64,000 nt of DNA from Chrysoperla carnea (lineage: Eukaryota; Arthropoda; Insecta; Neuroptera; Chrysopidae): NCBI RefSeq assembly GCF_905475395.1, contig NC_058337.1:137785960-137849959 (forward strand), in the 5' to 3' direction. Both the position numbers and the translations under genes were made by a program. Of this stretch, positions 57,601 to 64,000 are shown piece by piece (within the stretch, counting starts at the first letter, position 1; each line of letters starts with the position of its first letter). Under the pieces are notes generated by a model. That model saw nothing but the letters and a program-made list of their open reading frames with translations, was not told where the DNA came from and searched no databases.

Positions 57601-58781
57601 ATTTTGTATTGTTAATAGCACAACAAAATTAAATCAAAAATCATGATACTAAAAGCTAAAAATTTTTGCATTTTTGAAATATCCCACAGTTATTAATATC
57701 CCTTTTTTGGGAGGTAGTTGGAAGTTTTAAACAGTTTATTACAAATTACAAAAAAACTATATACCAAATTAAAAAAGTTCTAGCTAATTTAAATGTGCAC
57801 ATTTTGTTTTTTTTTTCGACTTTGTAGCTTCTTAATTGGTCGAAATATGCCAAACGTAAAACTTATTTCTTATTAAAAAATAAACAACTTTTGTTTGGAA
57901 CATTTTTTCGTAAACATCACTATTTTTTTTGTTTATCCGAGTTGAAAATTTGCAAATACCTTCTTATTTAAAGTAGTACCTACTGTCGATACCACAACTG
58001 TCATGTGTAGTCGGACTCCCTATTTCACTTTTACAAGTAGGATTTGCAAAATTTAATTTAAAATTGAAATTACAGTTATTTTCAGTTCGTTCATTTTTAT
58101 TGCCTTTTTTCGTGAACCAAACTTTTTTTCGTGAACCTTATAATAAAAAAGTCTTCCATATGGAGTCAACTTAAGTAGACATACTGTATATATTATTCAG
58201 ATCCAAATATTTTTCGCTGAGATATACCTGTTTGAAATTTCGAGAAGAGTAATAATTTCTGAAAAATTTAAAAATATACATTTTAATGTTTTTTCAACTT
58301 GTAGAACATGCATGAGCAGTCTTAATTGATATCTGCTAGTAACGTGCACATTAATTATCACACGTTAAAAGTCCATTAACTCGGATCCTTAGTTCTAATT
58401 AATCGTATTTTTGACAAAAATAAGCGACATGCTTTCTAAAAATCATAAAAATTATTCTGCCCTTTTCTGATAATTTTTTGTAATAAGTATAAATTAATGA
58501 CTTTTAAAAACAGGCAAAATACCCGTTATTTTAGTCAGTAAATCTTGGAAACTTATTTTGTCTATCCAAAAAATTTGAAGAATATTGAAAATCGAAGGAC
58601 TGCTATTTAACTAAAATTTTAATATCGTAAGATATTTTAAAAATCGATTCCACAGTCAATCAATAAATTTATCCCTTTCTTTGTCAATAGCAAAATTTTG
58701 AGTGATTCACTAATAAATCTGTTTTTGTTTACAATATTTCAGTCCCAACTGGAAGGCATTATAGCACCAAAAAAAGGTTAA
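45670..58781 (+). CDS. DNALI1: Axonemal dynein light intermediate chain p28 (6 exons)
   Basis: Exons: 45670-45756, 45856-45999, 48235-48367, 48467-48612, 54960-55157, 58743-58781, giving about 248 residues, close to the usual ~258. Phases agree at every join. Conserved p28 segments are seen in order: LVKYDNPVL near the start, ILNAILPPKEWEEDGQ, an LDVISLQEQLDMRLHQRQAR block, CPIRRQLYTQCFDEIIRQVT, then ERGLLLLRVRDELKMT. A charged coiled coil in exon 5 leads to QLEGIIAPKK at the C-terminus. The protein is a subunit of inner-arm dyneins in motile cilia and sperm tails. Introns 1-4 are GT-AG. Intron 5 begins GCAAGT, since only that site keeps the frame into exon 6. Introns 2, 4 and 5 (2.2, 6.3 and 3.6 kb) are filled with transposons. 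Confidence 0.95.
46300..46450. repeat. Inverted-repeat element in DNALI1 intron 2
   Basis: AATCTGAAAAGAAAGAAACA and TGTTTCTTTCTTTTCAGATT are inverted, with AGTAGTTTGCATAGCGA against its partner TCGCTATGTAAACTACT around a loop at about 46372. Outer words (TAAATAACCCGACTGTGTTA / TAACACATTCGGTTTATTTA) extend the arms. Non-coding. Confidence 0.8.
47045..48155. mobile_element. Non-autonomous hAT element in DNALI1 intron 2
   Basis: Left end CAGTGGCGTGCACGGAG and right end GTAATGCACGCCGCTG are inverted, starting with the CA-G of hAT termini. Both sides carry the identical 8-bp GTGGAGTG (47037-47044 and 48156-48163). Total 1111 bp. A TATAAAAGC and an 84-codon frame (47775-48029) lie inside, but the frame has no transposase motif and is not called. 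Confidence 0.92.
49255..50395. repeat. Foldback element in DNALI1 intron 4
   Basis: The left arm has ACTGTGGGTGTTTTTTAAGA, AAGGCTGAAATAGGGGATGA and AAGTTTGTATGAAAATATAT. The right arm has their complements (ATATATTTTCATACAAACTT, TCATCCCTTATTTCACCCTT, AACACCCACAGTA). The words CATTATCAGCAA and AATTAAGGTTCCG also recur inside in both orientations. No coding frame. Confidence 0.8.
50490..50695. repeat. Small palindrome in DNALI1 intron 4
   Basis: AATATAATGTAGTTAAAATT, TATTGTTATTTTT and GTCGGTGTCAGCCAA on the left match reverse complements on the right (TTGGCTGACACCGAC, AAAATAACAATA, AATTTTAACTACATTATATT). The loop holds AACTGTGACAGGC. Confidence 0.85.
51521..51885 (+). repeat. Dispersed repeat R3, copy 1 (DNALI1 intron 4)
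   Basis: Matches 59618-60009 in the same orientation, from TATTCGCACCGTGTA-like sequence through GTATGGATGCATATATAATT and ATTTTTCACTGGAAGCGCTG to ACCATGACTACGCACACAAC. It carries an X-box-like palindrome (51547-51560) and, on the minus strand, the shared ~23-codon frame ending EKFWR. Confidence 0.82.
52380..53195 (+). mobile_element. Non-autonomous element carrying a heat-shock-element minisatellite
   Basis: Begins ACTAGCTGTTAAACCCGCTT (a CCCGC..CTTCGCTGGG start familiar from insect non-autonomous elements) and ends ATACAAACAAACACTCTATT followed by a TATATATATAGAT tail. It interrupts an F2 repeat: F2 words continue on both sides (AACTGAAAAATTATATAATA before, CATTTTGTAATTTTTTT after). Inside are two CTCTCTGTGTGTACGGAA repeats, the 52-bp minisatellite and two GGCGCCATCTA-type words. 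No coding frame; the superfamily (RTE-derived or Helitron-like) is undecided. Confidence 0.65.
52556..52905 (+). repeat. 52-bp minisatellite of heat-shock-element blocks
   Basis: About seven units beginning at 52556, 52608, 52660, 52712 and so on. The first two complete units contain a 38-bp block in which GAA and TTC alternate at exact 5-bp steps eight times (52570-52607 and 52622-52659). Spacer sequence is GATAGAAATCCAT. Later units have lost one or more triplets. This is the nGAAnnTTCn arrangement bound by heat-shock factor trimers. Confidence 0.9.
53196..53905. repeat. F2 family copy 3, with an F1 fragment inside
   Basis: Continuation of the interrupted F2 copy: TTTACGCCGTAAATCGTAAA, CAAATATTCAGCTGTTGAAT, TTTGCCCTGTAACGAATTTT. 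An F1 fragment (AACAAGTGAAAACAAACAAT at about 53407) lies within it. Confidence 0.7.
55258..57214. mobile_element. 2-kb foldback element in DNALI1 intron 5
   Basis: Left arm from GTGGAAATGTGAGTTTGTGG and right arm to CCAAACTCACATTTACACC are reverse complements along nearly their full length (about 950 bp each, centre near 56370). The GGGGTTGAAAAAG word, the TTTAGGGCGAAAAA word and the CAGTGTCTTCTACATTTTTT region all appear in both arms. The left arm has its own nested hairpin at about 55610-55870 (TATTCTGCTTGAG / CAAGCAGAATA). Non-coding. Confidence 0.88.
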
Positions 58782-58862
58782 TACCAAAACCATTCAACGA
58801 TCAATGGCACAAGTATTTTGTTCTTTGTTCAATATGTTTAAGATATAATTTTTTAAATTTTC

Positions 58863-58868
58863 AATAAA
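58863..58868 (+). terminator. Polyadenylation signal of DNALI1
   Basis: AATAAA 82 bases after the DNALI1 stop, followed by T-rich sequence, as expected for cleavage and polyadenylation. Confidence 0.6.
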
Positions 58869-58869
58869 T

Positions 58870-59617
58870 ATTTATGATTATTATATTGAATTAATAATTT
58901 TTTTTTTTTTTTTTTTTGTAATTTAAAATGTATTTTATATAAATTAATAAAACATATTTTACAATAATTGTTTGTAAAATAGGGCACAAAATTATAATTT
59001 CATTAATTTCCTTACTATAAGCAATAGAGAAGCCCGTTACAGTTGTTTATAATGCATTAAATTACGATGGCAATATTTTTTAAATAGGTTCATTACCACG
59101 TACAAAATCACGTAAATGCACAAAATCCTTACAAATTTGAAGTTTGGCCATTTTGAGAAAAACCGTTTCGGCCCATATTTCCGCAATCGTTCATTTTAGA
59201 CCATAAATGTTCACTATCTATTTATTTTAAATAATTTTTTTTTAATAATATTAATTTTAGAATAAAAAGTTTAAAAGAAAGTAAATTTAAAAGTTAAGTT
59301 ATTATTATCATCATTTTATTGTTTGAACAATTATTAGAAGAGATATCGATCAAAAAGTCAATAAATAAATTATATATTTTTAAGATCTCGGAGCCGCGTT
59401 AGTAAAAAAATGAACTTTTCATTATATCATCCAGTTGATCGATAAGAATGCGTTGATATATTTATTTATTTTGTATTATTGTGTTTAAAGCGTGCTTTTG
59501 AGTTTTGGAAGTTGTTGTTTCCTTTTGATATTTAAAAATATTGCACTCTTTGACTTTTGCGTGTTTTGTGTTTTTAAAAATACTTTTGATATTATTGTTT
59601 TGTGTATTCGGATACTG
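58870..59617. other. Intergenic, nothing recognised
   Basis: Contains a T-run near 58900 and AT-rich sequence. The 62-codon minus-strand frame at 59462-59650 is low complexity (Asn/Lys/Thr) and not called. Confidence 0.45.
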
Positions 59618-60009
59618 TTTATTCGCTCCGTGCGTGAGTTTCGTTTCCATGGTAACGATACACTACTTTAATTATAGAATTGTATGGTTGCATATATAAT
59701 TGTATGGATTGCTTTTAAGACTTACATTGAAAATTTAATATTATTGTCTCACAAATTTAAATAAATAATTATGATAATTTACATTTGAAAAATAATGTTT
59801 GTGCAATTTGATTTCTTATTTTCACAATTTTTAATGCATTAAGTTTAATTAATTCGTGTTTTACAATAATTTTAATTTGACATTTCTATAACATTAACAT
59901 GTAAAGAACTACAAATTAGTAATAACAGCCCCCTTTAACGCCAAAATTTTTCACTGGAAGCGCTGGCATCGATTTTATTGTCCCTACCATGACTACGCAC
60001 ACAACGAAT
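59618..60009 (+). repeat. Dispersed repeat R3, copy 2
   Basis: Second copy of the 51521-51885 repeat, with small indels (an extra TGCTTTTAAGACTTACATTG-like block). It carries the X-box-like palindrome GTTTCCATGGTAAC at 59643-59656 and the same short minus-strand frame. Confidence 0.82.
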
Positions 60010-60879
60010 ACAAATTTTGTACTTTATCGTGTTGTGCTTTTTTTTTAATAAATTTTCTATATTTAGTTTCAATGTGTTACTATAATTAACAATCATAATT
60101 ATGGCGAAGCCGTACATCTGTATAATATTATATGTCTATAAAGTGGCCTATAAAAAGGTTCCAATTAAAATTCTTAGGTAGAGTCTTCCTTAGTAGGATT
60201 GTCCCATAGGCCGAAACGGTATTTCTCAAAATGGCAGCACTTCCGCCTTCCAAATTTGTAGGGGTTTTGTGCATTTTTAAAGTCATACTGAACCTATTTA
60301 AAAAAGAAAATAAATCTTGTAATTTAATGCAAGGGAAAATTCTCTATTCCCTGTACAGGTTTTTTACCCTCATAATTATGTCTTAAACGCACAAAATACG
60401 TTGTTTTCTAATTTCAGTAACATTTCTTTTAAAATACAGATGAATTTTATAGCTTTTTTACGAATAGAGCAAAAGTTTTTTTGTGCGCAACTAGCCATTT
60501 GATGTGAAACACATTAACTATTTGAAATTTCAAAAATTTGATACATCAACGCTAAAAATGAACGCAACTGGATCCCTCTCATTGGTTTAAAGTGTGATTA
60601 AAAAAGTATTCCTTATTTTTTTTTAAATAAGATTTGAAAGAGTATAGCAAGTTGCAAAAATTTCGTTTCAAACAATTTAATAAAAGCATACGAAAGCTTA
60701 TCATTTCACTTGAAAATACTTTCTTTTTTTTGCATAGTTATTTGACAAGGTTCAGTTTGGAAAGCTGGTTCCGGTACAGAAAAATAAAATTCCAGTATTT
60801 AAACGAGTTTAGTTACTTTAAATACAATAATCGTATAATACTTATCAAAATGGAAGGTGAAGCGAAAATGTCCACACTA

Positions 60880-61435
60880 GAAGAGATAAAGAAAATTGTT
60901 ACACGATTTAAGGAAGAAGCAAAGCCCTTCGACCTTAGCGCTCTTTGACTAGCGGGCAAATCAAAATTAAACGCATCTAACAAATCACAGCAAACATTGA
61001 AATAAATCACAAATCCGTTAATTTAAGGAGCGAACCAGAGCAAAAGGAATTACTTGCAAGTGCAATGAAAGTCAGAAATAGTTTCAGAAACAGTCGACGC
61101 CTATGATTTAATATGTTGGCAAGCAATCCTTGTCGAGAGAATTTTTGAAGCAAGCCCGATTAGCATGTGCGCCCTCATTTTTGATGATTTCGATAAAAAA
61201 GGTATGATAATTCAGTGCATCAAAGATACTCCTCTATCTAAAAGCACAATAAAAGATAGAATCTTAAACCTGACCAGAAATGTAACAGATCAACAAAAAA
61301 TTGACATTAACTTTTCTCCTTTAATCTCCTTTAATATCGTTATGCGTTGACGACAGCACTCACGCCACTAAATCTGCACATTTAGCTGTTTTTGCTAGAT
61401 ATTGCGTAGGAAACGTCATTAAGGAAGAATAAATT
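60880..61435 (+). pseudogene. hAT-family transposase fragment (ZBED5/GTF2IRD2-like), decayed
   Basis: Frames in sequence read DAYDLICWQAILVERIFEAS, then MCALIFDDFDKKG with LSKSTIKDRILNLTRNV (61165-61350). After a frame change they read SLCVDDSTHATKSAHLAVFA up to a stop near 61434. The order (Ser-rich TIK/V-R segment, then a C-x-D-x-S/T block with a FARY motif) is that of hAT transposases related to ZBED5 and GTF2IRD2, and the DDST Asp would be the first catalytic acid. An upstream frame (60634-60948) ending in FDLSAL may be the displaced N-terminal part. Frame shifts and stops make it non-functional; the C-terminal two thirds are missing. Confidence 0.7.
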
Positions 61436-62310
61436 GCTAATGACAATATTCACAATGTCAAAATTATTTGATGGCTTTTAATTTAATCTTTTCATTGAAT
61501 TATTGTTTTAGGAGATAAGAAAGACATTTTAAAGCCAAAAGTGTGTATTTTACTTGAAGAGTAAAACAAATAATAATAATATTTATTAATGCTGTAGATT
61601 TTGTTTACAAAACATTTAATATGTCAATAAATTCAAATATATTCAGTTCAGTAACTTACTTACACAAATAATAATAGTCTATAAATAGAGACGTGCGATA
61701 TTTAGTTCCGTCTCTTTTCTTTTACGCTCTATGAAGAAAATAAGACGGATCTTTATTTTAAAAAAAAGAGTCTTTTGATTCTTTCTTCTCTTTAGACGAA
61801 TATTATGCCAGATAATGTTTGGACATATCTGAAAAATCTGAGTTTATAAGATTTTGTGCCTAGTGGACTTTTTATTTATATATCAAGAAGGATCACTAGA
61901 ATCTAAAGTTTCAGCTAGATGGCCTAAAAACTATTTTCCCATAATAGGTCTAGGGCTAATGTATATTATGGCAACAAACTTTAAAAAAGTCCGATCTCCA
62001 ATATTACAACTGCAAGTTTGTTTTTCAATGTTTTTTACATAGAAAATAAACTTTTTTATTCTCCTTAGTTAGGAAAGAGCGTTTAAAAATAGCATGTGTA
62101 AAAATCAATGACCAACGGCTACTCAAACATTAGATATTGATCAAATAAGTTACCAAAATATAGACTGGTCCTAGGAAGTGTAGTATTGAAGTCTTTGAAT
62201 TGTATTTAAGACCTAAAACAATATATTTTGTACGTTGTCCTGTTAATAATTGATTTGATTGATTTGATACTGTACTGGTGGTACTGGTACTGGTGGAGGA
62301 TAATTTAAAT
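61436..62310. other. Intergenic; includes probable LEO1 3' untranslated region
   Basis: No motif-bearing frame. The right end (about 62100-62310) should contain the 3' untranslated part of LEO1, which runs leftwards. Confidence 0.45.
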
Positions 62311-62859
62311 TTAATCACTTGCTTGTGAACTCTCATCATCAGATCCAATACTTTTTAATACTTTGGCTTTATCAATACGTTTAACACGACCTGCATCCAA
62401 ATCAGAGCCATCATCATCAGATGAATAAATGGCAGCTCCCCCACCACCACCACCTTTATTTTGATTTGAACCTGATTTATATTTATTTTTAATAGCATTT
62501 AATGATATTGCGCCTTCATCGTCACTTGCATCGTCTTCTCTAAAACCACCACTACCAGGTCCACTGCCTGCTCCACCCACATGTACACGTGGAGTATCTT
62601 TATCTCCACGTCTTCGGGTTGGTTTCGTTCGAGGTGTTGCACGTAATTTCTCCTCTTCTTTTTTCAATAAAGTTGCGCGATCTTGATCTGGATCAATACC
62701 AACTTGTGATAATATTTTAATACCACTAGTTTTAGTTGAACGATCCGCTAACGATAACGTCATTTTACGATGTGTGAAACTCTCTGTTGAATGTGGTCGG
62801 AATGTTAATTTTGTACGGAATACAGCTTGACCTTGTAGACCAGTACCTGCACGAATCAA
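62311..62859 (-). CDS. LEO1: RNA polymerase-associated protein LEO1, C-terminal exon (partial)
   Basis: The frame reads IRAGTGLQGQAVFRTKLTFR, HRKMTLSLADRSTKTSGIKI, a KKEEEKLRA helix, then AISLNAIKNKYK and an acidic, serine-rich end with IYSSDDD. These segments match the second half of LEO1 in order, including the LEO1 core end and its acidic tail. LEO1 is a Paf1-complex subunit that works with RNA polymerase II in elongation and histone modification. The 5' exons are absent from the 1.1 kb upstream, so they lie beyond the window or are missing. The listed start is not an initiation codon: the frame is closed by a stop just upstream, and the nearest acceptor would place the exon start at 62846. 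Confidence 0.93.
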   Translation of the reverse strand: MIRAGTGLQGQAVFRTKLTFRPHSTESFTHRKMTLSLADRSTKTSGIKILSQVGIDPDQDRATLLKKEEEKLRATPRTKPTRRRGDKDTPRVHVGGAGSGPGSGGFREDDASDDEGAISLNAIKNKYKSGSNQNKGGGGGGAAIYSSDDDGSDLDAGRVKRIDKAKVLKSIGSDDESSQASD

Positions 62860-62869
62860 ATTAGGTTTT

Positions 62870-64000
62870 TTTTATTCCAAGTAATTTATACAGGTCTGAC
62901 TGTAGACGGAAATGATACATTTTAGTATCGATAAAAAAAACGACCAAGCAACGCAAAGGACTTGGCTATTTTCTTATGTTTCTGAGAAAAGCTAGATTAG
63001 AGTGCTAATCAAAAGTTATAATGCCCACGAACTATAAAATTCAAATTTATGGCCTATACACGAGCCAAGTACTTTAGAGGAGATCCAAAGTTAATAAGGC
63101 TGATGCAATTTTTTCAACTTTATGGGCGGTTCGTGCTAAGGTATATGCAATATATACAATTCCGAATTATTTCTTTAAAAATTTGATTTATGGGCGATGC
63201 TTACAGGAAAAGTCGCGCCCAAAACTAATGATATTTTACAATATGTTTGATAATCAAAAAAAATTTTTCCCTACTACTACTTGACATATTTTTTTGAAAT
63301 ATTGGTCTAAACACGAGTATACGATGATTAAACTTCTAAATTATTTCCTATAAATCCAATCGATTTGAGAATTTGACGGTAAGTAGATAAGACAGACCCC
63401 AAGAAACAAAAATTATATGTTGCAGAGTGGTGATATTCCCCAGGGGGTGGAAAATTATTAATGTTAAAAATAACAAATTCGTTAAAAATATACATCCAAA
63501 TATACAAAAATGTTAAAAATATACATCCGAAATGGTAATTGTTAAAAATAGACAGAAAATTTCATAGACTTGGAGTATTGTTGTAATTACGAGTTGGTTA
63601 AGTTGAGTTTGTTGGCTATAGAGGAGTTGGTTGGTTTCTGAAGTTTTTAGCCCTTATGCACTCAAAAATGGGACACTATGACAGAAATTTTTTCGGTCTA
63701 TTATTTTTGGGTCTATTTTCCTTAAATCCGCCCGAAACAGCTAGAAATTTTTGATTATGTTGTCAGTACTTAAATAAATTAAATTTCAGTTTTGTGCTGA
63801 ATAAAACATAAAAAAAAAGATACAATTTTTTCATCATAACTCCGTTAATTTTCATGCAAATGGCTTGAAAATTTTTTCATTTTCAAGTTCTTTTATAGTA
63901 CTTTAAAAAGTATACGGGATAATTTTATCAAAAAACTTCAAATTTTTTAGTTATTAGGCGTTAAACACTCCGAATTTCAATCGCCAATAACTTGGAAAAT
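62870..64000. other. Sequence upstream of the LEO1 exon, no gene seen
   Basis: Expected to be LEO1 intron. No LEO1 exon, other coding motif or clear repeat end was found. A tandem-like ATACATCC word occurs near 63490-63530. Confidence 0.45.

Noticed and set aside
60634..60948. 104-codon frame before the hAT fragment, considered as a host gene
   Set aside because: Low-complexity N-terminal part and no start context; only its end may belong to the transposase relic.
62130..62348. Ser/Thr-rich minus-strand frame next to LEO1
   Set aside because: It overlaps the end of LEO1 in another frame and its 3' untranslated region.
1..64000. tRNA and rRNA genes
   Set aside because: Scanning by eye for tRNA T-arm boxes and conserved rRNA words found no complete gene; only the tRNA-Tyr-like primer site in BEL was seen.

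Overview
This is a stretch of animal nuclear DNA, almost certainly insect. It is very AT-rich and its genes are split by short GT-AG introns. It carries insect-type BEL/Pao, non-LTR, Penelope, hAT and foldback elements, and many short interspersed and palindromic repeats. The species cannot be named from the sequence alone. There is no bacterial, viral or organellar gene content and no CRISPR array; I saw no tRNA or rRNA gene.

Four host genes are recognisable. (1) 1142-1468 (+) is a small CHY-type zinc-finger protein resembling Hot13. (2) 18386-19101 (+) is a compact four-exon RING protein of the CCNB1IP1/HEI10 family, a meiotic crossover factor; only its separate exons are visible as open frames and it must be joined through three tiny introns. 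(3) 45670-58781 (+) is the axonemal dynein light intermediate chain p28 (DNALI1). It has six exons and introns swollen by transposons, one probable GC-AG intron, and a match to the RFX X-box consensus upstream. (4) 62311-62859 (-) is the 3' end of LEO1, a Paf1-complex subunit, cut off on its 5' side.

Most of the remainder is mobile DNA. A complete 5.8-kb non-LTR retrotransposon (20417-26257, -) with ORF1, ORF2 and a 12-bp target duplication sits inside an older TA-flanked inverted-repeat element (20139-26662). A complete 8.35-kb BEL/Pao element (30158-38502, -) has two 853-bp LTRs, a tRNA-Tyr-type primer site, an unbroken 1750-residue Gag-Pol frame and a 5-bp target duplication. It has split a decayed reading frame that resembles the C-terminal part of invertebrate CXC (Tesmin/TSO1-like) repeat proteins. 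A 5.1-kb foldback (39141-44240) has arms built from ~366-bp tandem units, and a ~1.2-kb relative lies at 15203-16416. Fossil coding elements are a Penelope-like pseudogene (3104-4034, -) and a hAT/ZBED-like transposase pseudogene (60880-61435, +).

The most unusual signals are regulatory-looking repeats. A 52-bp minisatellite in DNALI1 intron 4 (52556-52905) is built from blocks of alternating GAA/TTC at exact 5-bp spacing, the form of a long heat-shock element. A 118-bp tandem array (7351-8040) is dense in TTACGTAA and TGACGTCA bZIP-type palindromes. A TATA/Inr promoter-like stretch near 8.6 kb has no gene behind it. Two copies of a dispersed repeat carry X-box-like palindromes and share a short frame that differs only at synonymous sites over its last part.
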